This document shows, piece by piece, positions 1 to 6,597 of a stretch of DNA of 8,600 nucleotides. A program made the translations under genes and the position numbers. Each line of letters begins with the position of its first letter. The stretch's first letter is position 1. The notes under the pieces were generated by a model. It was given only the letters and a program-made list of their open reading frames with translations. It was not told the origin of the DNA and made no database searches. This stretch comes from Promethearchaeota archaeon (GTDB taxonomy: Archaea > Asgardarchaeota > Lokiarchaeia > Sigynarchaeales > MK-D1): contig JAEOTN010000549.1 in the NCBI GenBank assembly GCA_016839865.1, positions 1 through 8,600 on the forward strand, written 5' to 3'.

Positions 1-431
1 CCTCTAATGCCTTGCTACGAGATGTAATATCGAACACAATCACCCAAGATTACGATATGATTTTGATTGATGCGGAAGCAGGACTTGAACAGATCCACAG
101 GCAAGTTATGGGAGATGTTGATTATATCATTGTGGTTAGTGATTATTCATTACGTAGTGTAGAAACTGCGAATTCAATAGCCAATTCCGCTGACAAATTC
201 ATTGATTTTAAAAAGATTGGACTAGTTATCAATAAAAAAATGGGTAAATTTGACGATAATTTCCTTGCGAAAATCGAGGAAAGTGGATTTTCTATCCTTG
301 GAGAAGTTCCATTTGACGAAACTCTAATGAAAGCTGAGCAATCGGGTCAGTCTCTCAGTGTTCTTGATAAGAATAGTGTCGCAGTTAAAGCTATTAAAGG
401 AATTAGTGAAAAAATATTATCGAGTGATTAA
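1..431 (+). CDS. CooC/MinD-like P-loop ATPase, C-terminal part (5' end outside window)
   Basis: This is the last ~142 residues of a protein whose reading frame is open to the window edge. The TTG at 12 is an internal codon, because in-frame codons (Ser-Asn-Ala) precede it. The visible part has the Walker-B-like strand and following motif typical of CooC-type members of the MinD/ParA superfamily: DMILIDAEAGLEQIHRQV, then a DYIIVVSD strand and an SLRSVETANSI helix. It continues with GLVINKK (the NKxx base-recognition strand) and ILGEVPFDETLMKAEQSGQS near the C-terminus. CooC proteins are cytoplasmic ATPases that help insert nickel into carbon monoxide dehydrogenase; close relatives serve other metalloenzymes. 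The P-loop and any metal-binding CxC would lie upstream and cannot be checked. No CODH gene is in the window, so the client is unknown; a generic MinD/ParA ATPase is the alternative. It ends TAA and converges with the MFS gene at 575. Confidence 0.7.
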   Translation, partial: SNALLRDVISNTITQDYDMILIDAEAGLEQIHRQVMGDVDYIIVVSDYSLRSVETANSIANSADKFIDFKKIGLVINKKMGKFDDNFLAKIEESGFSILGEVPFDETLMKAEQSGQSLSVLDKNSVAVKAIKGISEKILSSD

Positions 432-448
432 TTAAAACGCAATATATA

Positions 449-459
449 CTTTTCTTTTG
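449..459 (+). terminator. Possible U-rich terminator after the CooC-like gene
   Basis: A pyrimidine tract (CTTTTCTTTTG) begins 17 bases after the stop codon of the CooC-like gene. Archaeal RNA polymerase commonly ends transcription at such T-rich tracts without a hairpin. No stem-loop is evident, so this is only a positional suggestion. The remaining intergenic bases to 574 show nothing else I can name. Confidence 0.3.
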
Positions 460-574
460 TCTAAAACTATCCCTATAATAGTAATCAGTAGCACATTGAT
501 CTAGTATAAAGCACTACTGTTTACAGAAATCAGTTTACGGTTACCTTCGATGTTTTTGCGATAGTCTTTAGTTA

Positions 575-1876
575 TTATGATTTAGCTAGATTATTCTCAT
601 TTGATTCTTCTTTATCAATTTCTTTAAAATGAATTTTATCCAGTTTTAACACTGAAGTAGTTGAAAGAATTATCGAAGAAAATATCAACCCTAGTATGGG
701 AGAAACAATAAACACAACAGTCAATCCAATTCTTTCTGCAAGAAAACCCCACACGATCAATGCAATTGGGAGAAGTGCTTTTAATAAAGCAAAAATAGTT
801 GAGAATATGCGACCTTGAATTTCTTTGGGAATTACTATTTGCAAAACAGAAAAAAATTGCGTGTCAGAGAAAGTTATCATTAATCCAAGTAGTGTAGCTG
901 TCATATACAATGACCAAAAGACTCCACTTGGCAATATACCTAAAATTAGCAAACAGATTCCACTAAAAATGGCATATATTATAAGAGATTTAAACCTAGG
1001 CTTATATCCTTTCCATAACATCATTATAATACCACCTGAAAAAATTCCTACTTGAAGAAATATTTGCAATAATCCGTATTGATCTACACCTCCAAAATGC
1101 TTCTCTATAACAAAGAGAGGGAGTAAACTAAGTAGCGGAGCAAGAAAAATATTCAATAAAGCAATTAGAACGATAGAAGAAGTTAGTTTACTTGTTTTTA
1201 AATATTTAACAGATTCGAGAAGATCCTTTTTAAACGAAATATCCCGTATATTTTTAACTTCTGTTCCCAATTTAGGTATTTTTACCAGGAGAAGGATTAC
1301 AGCAGCGGGGATAAATGTAAAAATGTCCAACCATAGTATCTCTTCTATTGAAAATAATTTTGTAGCATAAGCTCCAACTGCTGGACTAGAGATAAAAATT
1401 AATGATCTCAATAGGGAATTCAATGCGTTGACTTTTGAGATAGTTTTTTGAGGAACCATTGTAGTTCGAATGGAGATAAACGCTGGAAATTGAAAGCCTT
1501 GAGCAATTCCGCGAACTGCTAATAACACTAAAATTTGCCATATGACCCCGACTCCTAAAATAAATACTAAAATTATGATGAAGGTTGCGATCGCAGTGAC
1601 CAAATCAGATATAATCATGATCCATTTTCTACTAAATCGATCTGTTATAACTCCAGCAAATGGTGAAATTATAACCATCGGGAGTAATCCACAAAATGTC
1701 GCGAGCGATAAAATTACCTCACTTCCAGTTTCTTCAGCAAGATACCATGACATAGCAAACTGTACTATCGAACTACCAAACAAGGAAATCATTTGACCAA
1801 AGAATATGATTATGAATCCGGAGAAATTAGTGGAATTGGTTTTTTGATTTTCACCTGGTTCATCATCAATATTCAT
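575..1876 (-). CDS. MFS exporter, macrolide-efflux/EntS-like family
   Basis: A complete 433-residue integral membrane protein with about 12 hydrophobic segments. After a short polar N-terminus, the first helix region reads FGQMISLFGSSIVQFAMSWYL followed by EETGS, the opening typical of the MefA/EntS-like branch of the major facilitator superfamily. The loop between helices 2 and 3 carries MFS motif A (GVITDRFSRK, residues 75-84). Later marks of this branch are VPQKTISKVNALNS (about 141-154) and IPKEIQGRIFS in the second half. Such proteins are proton-driven exporters of drugs, siderophores or other small hydrophobic molecules; the substrate cannot be told from sequence. The start ATG has a TATA-like box 27 bases upstream and no Shine-Dalgarno, which suggests a leaderless mRNA of its own rather than read-through from the operon upstream. 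The gene ends with two tandem TAA codons. Confidence 0.88.
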   Translation of the reverse strand: MNIDDEPGENQKTNSTNFSGFIIIFFGQMISLFGSSIVQFAMSWYLAEETGSEVILSLATFCGLLPMVIISPFAGVITDRFSRKWIMIISDLVTAIATFIIILVFILGVGVIWQILVLLAVRGIAQGFQFPAFISIRTTMVPQKTISKVNALNSLLRSLIFISSPAVGAYATKLFSIEEILWLDIFTFIPAAVILLLVKIPKLGTEVKNIRDISFKKDLLESVKYLKTSKLTSSIVLIALLNIFLAPLLSLLPLFVIEKHFGGVDQYGLLQIFLQVGIFSGGIIMMLWKGYKPRFKSLIIYAIFSGICLLILGILPSGVFWSLYMTATLLGLMITFSDTQFFSVLQIVIPKEIQGRIFSTIFALLKALLPIALIVWGFLAERIGLTVVFIVSPILGLIFSSIILSTTSVLKLDKIHFKEIDKEESNENNLAKS

Positions 1877-1898
1877 GGTAATTAGTATTGAATAAGTG

Positions 1899-1906
1899 AT
1901 TTAAAT
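1899..1906 (-). promoter_or_regulatory. TATA box for the MFS exporter gene (leaderless)
   Basis: The sequence ATTTAAAT on the minus strand is centred about 27 bases before the ATG at 1876. It is preceded by the purine-rich GAAAGGAC, which resembles a TFB-recognition element. This spacing puts the transcription start at or next to the ATG, and there is no Shine-Dalgarno between box and start. Confidence 0.5.
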
Positions 1907-1976
1907 GTCCTTTCAAAGATTTTGGATAAATATTATAGATGGAAAACAAAGCGTAGGAATTGACTACCAAGAAAAT

Positions 1977-2765
1977 TTATTGTTTCCCGTAAGATTTCGC
2001 AAAAATTGATGCACCTAATGCACCAATAAGTTGAGAATCTACACGCAAAGGTTGAAATTGCACACCCATCAATGATTCTAAGTTTTTAACTACCCCGATG
2101 TTTTTTGCTACTCCACCTGTAATTGTAAATTTCGGTGTTAAGGAGATTTTTTCAGTCATTTTTTGGACCCGTTTTGCCATAGCAAAGTTGATTCCGGCAG
2201 CAATATCTTGCTTTTTTATCTTGCGACTAATATAGCTCAATACTTCTGATTGAGCATATATTGAACATACACTCGAAAGAGAGATGGGAGTTTTTGATTT
2301 CAATGAGATAGTCCCTAATTCTGTTAGAGAGAGTCCCAATAATTCTGCCATGATTTCAAGGTATCTACCCGTTCCTGCAGCACATTTTTCGTTCATGCGA
2401 AAATCAATGAGTTCTCCATATTCATTTATCGAAATGACTTTGCAGTCTTGACCCCCCACATCGATGACTGAACGAATTTCATTGTTAAGAAAATTAGCTC
2501 CTTTCCCATGACAACTTATTTCGCTGAGAGATTTGTCGATATACGGTATTTTTTCACGTCCATATCCTGTTCCGACGCAGTAATTAACATTTTCAGGTTT
2601 TAAATTAACCTTATTCAGAGCTTCTAGATATACTAATTCCGATGTTAAAACCGGATTTCGCTTTACTCGGATGATAGCACTGGATAGAATTTCATTATTC
2701 TCCATTATTAAGGCTTTTCCGGTTAATGAACCGATATCAATACCACCAAACAGCAACCTAATCAT
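1977..2765 (-). CDS. BadF/BadG/BcrA/BcrD-type ATPase, canonical electron-activating subunit (BzdQ/BcrD-like)
   Basis: A 262-residue ASKHA-fold ATPase of the 2-hydroxyacyl-CoA dehydratase activator / class I benzoyl-CoA reductase family. It shows the phosphate-1 loop GIDIGSLTGKALI (8-20), GTGYGR (65-70), the phosphate-2 motif DVGGQD (102-107), NEKCAAGTGR (125-134), CSIYAQSEV (167-175) and the adenosine motif TGGVAKN (216-222). Cys128 and Cys167 are 39 residues apart and match the two cysteines that each subunit of such dimers gives to a shared [4Fe-4S] cluster. In this family ATP hydrolysis drives a low-potential electron into the catalytic subunits. The frame is open to an ATG at 2819, but that extension lies inside the previous gene in another frame. 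The ATG at 2765 gives the family N-terminus and an 8-base overlap with the upstream stop, implying translational coupling. It is the last gene of the operon. A homodimeric HgdC-type activator is less likely because a second ATPase is adjacent. Confidence 0.88.
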   Translation of the reverse strand: MIRLLFGGIDIGSLTGKALIMENNEILSSAIIRVKRNPVLTSELVYLEALNKVNLKPENVNYCVGTGYGREKIPYIDKSLSEISCHGKGANFLNNEIRSVIDVGGQDCKVISINEYGELIDFRMNEKCAAGTGRYLEIMAELLGLSLTELGTISLKSKTPISLSSVCSIYAQSEVLSYISRKIKKQDIAAGINFAMAKRVQKMTEKISLTPKFTITGGVAKNIGVVKNLESLMGVQFQPLRVDSQLIGALGASIFAKSYGKQ

Positions 2766-3552
2766 TCCCCCCACGTTTATGATTAAGCAGAGATAGTGCA
2801 CACCCATATGCACAAGCATAAAGCGGATCTATAGAAGGAATCTTGATTTTAGTTTTTAACTGTTCTTCAATATCTTTTTTAATGAACTCAGATTTACCCA
2901 ATCCACCCGTAAGCATTATATTATGAGTGGATTCCGATCCAACCTTAAGAATTAGAGGTAATAACCTTCCTGAAATCGATCGACAAGCTCCCGCAACAAT
3001 ATCTTCAAGTAGTTTTCCCTCGTTCATCAAGTAAATAACCTCGGTTTCAGCAAAAATTGAACATTGAGAACTGATGGGCAGTTGTGTAGTAGATTGAAAT
3101 GCGTACTTATCAATTTCTCCAACATCGATATCAAGGGATTTACAAATTAGTGAAACAAAGACACCTGAACCTGAACTACATATATTGTTCACCATGTAAT
3201 CTATTATCTTACCAGTTTTATCGATTCTAATAATTTTATTCGTAAAACCCCCAACATCCACAATAAGTCGTGTATCTGCATTGAGTTCATGAATTCCAGT
3301 AGCTAAGCAATTCATCTCAGCAAATTTAGTTTCTATTGATATGTTTTCGCTGTTACGTCCTGTTATAGCAATGTTGAGATCGCGTTTTTTCCATTTATGT
3401 TTCTTCAAAATATCTTTGATAAGTTTATTCGTAATTCCTTCCGGATCTCCAGCAGATTTGGTGATGGATTGGTACACGATAAGATTATCTTGAGTTTCAT
3501 CAAGCACAATTGCCTTTATTAAAATACTGCCTACATCAATGCCGCACAACAT
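2758..3552 (-). CDS. BadF/BadG/BcrA/BcrD-type ATPase, divergent electron-activating subunit (BzdP-like)
   Basis: A 264-residue paralogue of the next gene. It keeps the phosphate-1 loop GIDVGSILIKAIV (4-16), the cluster cysteines Cys125 (NNICSSGSG) and Cys164 (SSQCSIFAETEV), and the adenosine motif TGGLGKS (215-221). The cysteines are 39 residues apart, exactly as in its partner. It departs from the family at two places: DVGGFTNK (99-106) replaces the usual GGQD, and TGRNSEN (64-70) replaces the usual GTGYGR. The likely role is one half of a heterodimeric ATP-dependent electron activase with the downstream protein, the two sharing one bridging [4Fe-4S] cluster as in class I benzoyl-CoA reductase. 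At 264 residues it lacks the long form (about 440 aa) of Thauera-type BcrA and is closer in size to Azoarcus-type BzdP. It starts at ATG 3552, 20 bases after the upstream stop, with an AAGTGA element nearby as a weak ribosome site. Confidence 0.85.
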   Translation of the reverse strand: MLCGIDVGSILIKAIVLDETQDNLIVYQSITKSAGDPEGITNKLIKDILKKHKWKKRDLNIAITGRNSENISIETKFAEMNCLATGIHELNADTRLIVDVGGFTNKIIRIDKTGKIIDYMVNNICSSGSGVFVSLICKSLDIDVGEIDKYAFQSTTQLPISSQCSIFAETEVIYLMNEGKLLEDIVAGACRSISGRLLPLILKVGSESTHNIMLTGGLGKSEFIKKDIEEQLKTKIKIPSIDPLYACAYGCALSLLNHKRGGND

Positions 3553-3572
3553 GATTTTTCACTTGTTCTCTA

Positions 3573-4850
3573 TTAAAGGAGCGTTTGAGTAAACTCCAGC
3601 ACTTTTTTCTGAATTGTCTCCAGACTTGTCATTCGTTTATCCCCAATATCTAGTTCTAGAGTTAACATGGGGATACCAACTTCTTCTTTCATCACTTCTC
3701 GCATGAGTTGGATAACAGACGAACTCTGCTTACATCCTATATGGGCGGTAAATATTGCACAATCTGCACTGAATTGATGTGCAAGATTAACAGCATCATC
3801 AAAAAATGTAGCGGCAAAGCTTTCCGATTGCCTGACCATTGGATACTCCATCGATTGGTAGGCTAATCCATCAATCATTTCCTTACTATCAATAGTTTCT
3901 ACATTCTTTATAGGATCGAAAAAGAAATAATTGAAGATATCAGATACTGCCGGCATACCAACTCTCCGATCTAACCACTCAGAGAAGGTAATATCGAAGA
4001 ACAGACTCATATACGGCCAGAAACTTCGGATTTTCTCATCTACTGCTGCTCCTTCTTTTCGTTTCACCCGTGTTTGTGCAACTTCCAGCACTTCCTTATA
4101 GAATCGTTCTTTCTCGGACTGTCCAGAAAAGAAATTTTGAACTGCGCTTCCGATTGGATTGAAGACACTCTCAATGGGACAAGGAATAGCTCTTCGAAGG
4201 TTGTTAATCTCAGCAAGTGATTCTATTGCACCATTAGAATATTTTATGGAAGTCCGCAATTTTTCATAATTCGGTTTCTGATTCAGATCCTTGGAGAGAT
4301 CATCGACCATATGGGATAACTCGTCACCATAATATCTATAGCCCCGTTCGTTGTGATAATATGGCATATCTGCCACAATTGTTGGAATATTCTTATATTC
4401 ACTGAAAAACTGGTACCCTGCTATCGTATTGTCACAAGGTGCACTTGGTATTGCAATAACATCGAAATCAATAAAATCTTCTTGTAATGCCATTCCAATC
4501 ATACCTTTCTGTGAAGTGCAAGAATGATACGGGTGGCCGAAGCTGTTGGCGATGTCATAATATTTTTCACTGCCTAATGTAAAAAGGGCAGAGAATAAAT
4601 AAGGGATTGCTTCAATACACACGGGAACTGCATCAAAACACGAAAATAATTCAGCGGGGAATGCAAAATGATGGCCAATTATTGGTTTTCCTTCCGCAAT
4701 TTGGTCCAATTTATTTTCCAAATTAGTTTCCATGCATTCCAAGAAAATTCTGAGAACTTTCATTTCATGCTGAGGAACAGCACCATTGATTAATCCGAGA
4801 GTGGTTTGTGTTGCTTCAAAAAGCATTTCTAAGGGTTTAATCGATCTCAT
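3573..4850 (-). CDS. 2-hydroxyacyl-CoA dehydratase/benzoyl-CoA reductase iron-sulfur subunit (BzdO/BcrB-like)
   Basis: A 425-residue member of the HGD-D/FldB-FldC/BcrB-BcrC family, the catalytic half that receives the electron from the ATPases. Family marks are IIGHHFAFPAELFSCFDAVPV (57-77), HSCTSQKG (109-116), PSAPCDNT (135-142), AHIGCKQSSSVIQLMRE (369-385) and the C-terminal LELDIGDKRMTSLETI (398-413). Cys111, Cys139 and Cys373 are the best candidates for the three protein ligands of the active-site [4Fe-4S] cluster; Cys71 and Cys78 are also conserved-looking. The large size and the CKQ motif favour the BcrB/BzdO side of the heterodimer, in keeping with its place as second catalytic gene. 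The ATG overlaps the previous stop by four bases (ATGA), and GGAAAG just upstream may act as ribosome site. The reaction is probably two-electron reduction or reductive dehydration of an acyl-CoA; the exact substrate is not visible. Confidence 0.85.
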   Translation of the reverse strand: MRSIKPLEMLFEATQTTLGLINGAVPQHEMKVLRIFLECMETNLENKLDQIAEGKPIIGHHFAFPAELFSCFDAVPVCIEAIPYLFSALFTLGSEKYYDIANSFGHPYHSCTSQKGMIGMALQEDFIDFDVIAIPSAPCDNTIAGYQFFSEYKNIPTIVADMPYYHNERGYRYYGDELSHMVDDLSKDLNQKPNYEKLRTSIKYSNGAIESLAEINNLRRAIPCPIESVFNPIGSAVQNFFSGQSEKERFYKEVLEVAQTRVKRKEGAAVDEKIRSFWPYMSLFFDITFSEWLDRRVGMPAVSDIFNYFFFDPIKNVETIDSKEMIDGLAYQSMEYPMVRQSESFAATFFDDAVNLAHQFSADCAIFTAHIGCKQSSSVIQLMREVMKEEVGIPMLTLELDIGDKRMTSLETIQKKVLEFTQTLL

Positions 4851-6007
4851 TTTCTTTCCAACCTCTCTAAAAATGCTTCTACTCTGGTTCTTAGCCGCCC
4901 AGTATCCCCTAGAAGATATTCTCTATCAAGTGATAAGACCGGAATTCCTTGTTCTTCTACTTCATGCTGAACGAGCATATTTTCTGCACCTGCAAGGTCA
5001 CAAAACTCCAGTCTTTGCACGATTACACCATCAATTCGATCTGTCTTGATCTTCTCATTAATCAGATCCATCCTAAGGGAGTGTCCGTTCATGATCCTTG
5101 GGCAAAAACAATCCGCATATATCCGCTGAATAATAGGAAAATACGGATTTGTTCTATCAACTTTTTCATTAGACCACAATTTTTCCACTAAACCCCATCG
5201 TTCTGATGTACATAATACATCAGCTACAACAACTGCACCGTGGTGTTCTAGGATTTCAATAAAACCAGGATTATCAATTGAAGATCCTAATAGCATCAAA
5301 CGAGCTCTGACACTTTCTTTTGAGGGAGTTGAATCTTGCTGATAATAATCAATTAACTTTTGAAGTTCGACATTGGCATAATCTTTTCTCACAGATCCAT
5401 TTGAGTTAATAATCTTTAGAAAATCTACACCATTTATTTTCGGGGTGTCTAGTGTCCGGAATTCTTTCAATTTCTCGACTAACTTCTGATTTGTGGAATA
5501 TAGCTCATTGGTTTTAACAATTTTTTCTTCATCAATCTGTATATTGAATTTCTTCTCGATCTCCGCTTGGAATTTTTGAATCTCTTCTCGAATCCAATCC
5601 CACCCTCTTTCATTAAACACGTGGGGCAACGAAAGGAAGAATAATTTTAAGGGATATTTTGCTTTTTTGTTCAGTTTATGCTCAAATATGTCATAAACTC
5701 GTCTACAATGATCGCAAGTATTGGCAACAACCAAACCTGAAAGGAAATCATATTTACCTTCCATCATCAAATTAAGTGTGGATTTAACAAAAGAGCAATT
5801 AAATTGGCTTAGAATACTATCCGCAAGGTTGTAATTTTCAGCACCTGTACCCCGTATTCTATAGGGAAGTATTCCTGCTGCATGGATTATTTCCTCGGGA
5901 ATGGAAGAGCAATAATAGCCGATAACTCTATTATTGTTTTCTATCCACTCATTCAAATGAGGATTAGTTAAAGTGGAAGCATAACCTAAAAATTCTGGAG
6001 TGTTCAT
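4847..6007 (-). CDS. 2-hydroxyacyl-CoA dehydratase/benzoyl-CoA reductase iron-sulfur subunit (BzdN/BcrC-like)
   Basis: A 386-residue protein of the same family as its downstream neighbour but from the other subunit type. Family marks are GYYCSSIPEEIIHAAGILPY (30-49) with IRGTG following, FNCSFVKSTLN (69-79), ANTCDHCRRVYD (95-106), an FFLSLPHV strand and the signature SLDREYLLGDTGRLRTRVEA (359-378). Cys71, Cys98 and Cys336 are the probable [4Fe-4S] ligands; Cys101 and the Cys300/Cys302 pair are extra. The length equals that usual for BcrC/BzdN (about 380-390 aa). With the 425-aa protein it should form the cytoplasmic catalytic heterodimer, each subunit carrying one cluster. The start is firm: ATG at 6007 overlaps the stop of the SCP2-like gene by four bases, and a strong purine-rich ribosome site (GGAGAGGGAG) ends five bases upstream. 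A 2-hydroxyacyl-CoA dehydratase subunit is the alternative reading, less likely given the paired ATPases. Confidence 0.87.
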   Translation of the reverse strand: MNTPEFLGYASTLTNPHLNEWIENNNRVIGYYCSSIPEEIIHAAGILPYRIRGTGAENYNLADSILSQFNCSFVKSTLNLMMEGKYDFLSGLVVANTCDHCRRVYDIFEHKLNKKAKYPLKLFFLSLPHVFNERGWDWIREEIQKFQAEIEKKFNIQIDEEKIVKTNELYSTNQKLVEKLKEFRTLDTPKINGVDFLKIINSNGSVRKDYANVELQKLIDYYQQDSTPSKESVRARLMLLGSSIDNPGFIEILEHHGAVVVADVLCTSERWGLVEKLWSNEKVDRTNPYFPIIQRIYADCFCPRIMNGHSLRMDLINEKIKTDRIDGVIVQRLEFCDLAGAENMLVQHEVEEQGIPVLSLDREYLLGDTGRLRTRVEAFLERLERK

Positions 6008-6462
6008 TTCAACTCCCTCTCCTTTTTGTACATAGGATGTTTTCCGCTCATTAGAGCCTTCATAATTTGAATATTTGTGTGGAGAGAGCCTTTGGGTTTA
6101 ACTTTTCCAGGGATGACGTATTTTAGGAATATTTTAAGTACTCCGATGATAGTTGCAGGAGTTCTTATTACTTCATTTAATAAAGGAACTATATCATCCG
6201 GTTCAACCCAAAATTCAATGGATGTATCTGGGGTGTGAGTTTTATGCTCAAGAGGATAAATTCTTCCATGAATAACCTTAATTATCACATTAGAGTTTTC
6301 CATTTTCACAAATCGGAGAAGAACTTCCTGTCCCTCGATCTTTTTTAATCCTTTAAGATTTTCCTGTCCGAACACATCCGTTAAGATTTGAAAAAGTCTA
6401 CCTAAATTGGATGCCTTGGCAATGAACCGTGTATTTTGGGAATCATCAGATTGTGTGGTTAT
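6004..6462 (-). CDS. Small SCP2-like (sterol-carrier/lipid-binding fold) protein, operon leader; apparent AUA start
   Basis: The first gene of the operon. The part from GTG 6375 is 123 residues, but coding-like sequence with no stop runs upstream for 29 more codons (…NLGRLFQILTDVFGQ…) and makes a better N-terminus, giving about 152 residues. The pattern matches SCP2-like proteins: an early VLLRF strand, a TSIEFWVEPDDIVPLLNEV segment like the SCP2 'msPedf' region, and PGKVKPKGSLHTNIQIMKAL like the conserved 'GkvkikGdl' ending. There is no signal peptide or membrane helix. SCP2 domains bind lipids or acyl-CoAs in a hydrophobic tunnel, so a role in handling the acyl-CoA substrate or product is possible but inferred. 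No ATG, GTG or TTG exists in frame before 6375. A GGAGGT site at 6471-6476 lies eight bases before an in-frame ATA at 6462. If that start is wrong, use GTG 6375. Its stop overlaps the next ATG by four bases. Confidence 0.6.
   Translation of the reverse strand: MTTQSDDSQNTRFIAKASNLGRLFQILTDVFGQENLKGLKKIEGQEVLLRFVKMENSNVIIKVIHGRIYPLEHKTHTPDTSIEFWVEPDDIVPLLNEVIRTPATIIGVLKIFLKYVIPGKVKPKGSLHTNIQIMKALMSGKHPMYKKERELK
6013..6022 (-). promoter_or_regulatory. Strong ribosome binding site of the BzdN/BcrC-like gene
   Basis: GGAGAGGGAG on the minus strand, inside the 3' end of the SCP2-like gene and ending five bases before ATG 6007. It fixes the start of the 386-aa subunit and, together with the ATGA overlap, suggests efficient reinitiation within the operon. 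Confidence 0.65.
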
Positions 6463-6470
6463 GAGTTAGA

Positions 6471-6476
6471 ACCTCC
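6471..6476 (-). promoter_or_regulatory. Perfect Shine-Dalgarno sequence at the head of the operon
   Basis: GGAGGT on the minus strand. Eight bases (TCTAACTC) separate it from an in-frame ATA codon that would begin an MTTQSDDSQ-like N-terminus. An overlapping ATG at 6478 opens only a ten-codon frame that ends in TGA, so this site most likely serves the ATA-started SCP2-like gene. Confidence 0.6.
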
Positions 6477-6505
6477 ATGAAATGCAATTCTAATCTAAGT
6501 TCTTT

Positions 6506-6527
6506 CTATAGATTTAAAATCTTATAG
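6506..6527. promoter_or_regulatory. Imperfect palindrome in the divergent promoter region, candidate operator
   Basis: The left arm CTATAGATTT (6506-6515) pairs with the right arm AAATCTTATAG (6517-6527) with one bulged base. The dyad is embedded in a wider inverted pair TAATCTA (6491-6497) / TAGATTA (6525-6531). TATAGATT also occurs twice as a direct repeat (6507-6514 and 6523-6530). The dyad covers the best TATA-like element of the minus-strand operon (TTTTAAAT, about 6513-6520). Its position between the divergent operon and MFS gene suits a repressor or activator site, but no regulator gene is visible in the window, and AT-rich DNA gives such dyads by chance. Confidence 0.4.
6513..6520 (-). 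promoter_or_regulatory. Putative TATA box of the five-gene reductase operon
   Basis: TTTTAAAT-like sequence on the minus strand. An archaeal start about 26 bases downstream would fall near 6490, leaving a short leader that contains the GGAGGT ribosome site at 6476-6471. Unlike the single genes of the window, this transcript would therefore not be leaderless. Confidence 0.4.
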
Positions 6528-6564
6528 ATTAAGGACGAAAATTTAATCTCATCGTTTCTAAAGC

Positions 6565-6574
6565 TTTAATTTAA
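6565..6574 (+). promoter_or_regulatory. TATA-like box for the second MFS gene (leaderless)
   Basis: TTTAATTTAA is centred about 28 bases before ATG 6598, which places the transcription start close to the ATG. The bases just before the ATG (ATAGAAG) are a poor Shine-Dalgarno sequence. Confidence 0.42.
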
Positions 6575-6597
6575 TTCTATTTAACCTTAAATAGAAG

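Noticed and set aside
825..1796. Plus-strand open frames opposite the first MFS gene (825-1055 and 1542-1796)
   Set aside because: Antisense shadows of a membrane-protein gene with unnatural composition and no initiation signals.
1941..1976. Terminator downstream of the reductase operon
   Set aside because: There are short T-rich stretches on the minus strand (for example TTTGTTTTCC at 1950-1941), but nothing stands out from the AT-rich background.
2766..2819. N-terminal extension of the 262-aa ATPase to an ATG at 2819
   Set aside because: The extra 18 residues overlap the end of the upstream ATPase gene in another frame and do not resemble the family N-terminus; ATG 2765 gives the expected start and an 8-base coupled overlap.
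4786..5191. Plus-strand open frames opposite the BCR-like subunits (4786-5049 and 4949-5191)
   Set aside because: They lie entirely antisense to well-supported genes, have no recognisable motifs and no ribosome or promoter signals.
6476..6478. ATG at 6478 as the operon's first start codon
   Set aside because: It opens a ten-codon frame ending in TGA that is out of frame with the SCP2-like gene, and it overlaps the Shine-Dalgarno itself.
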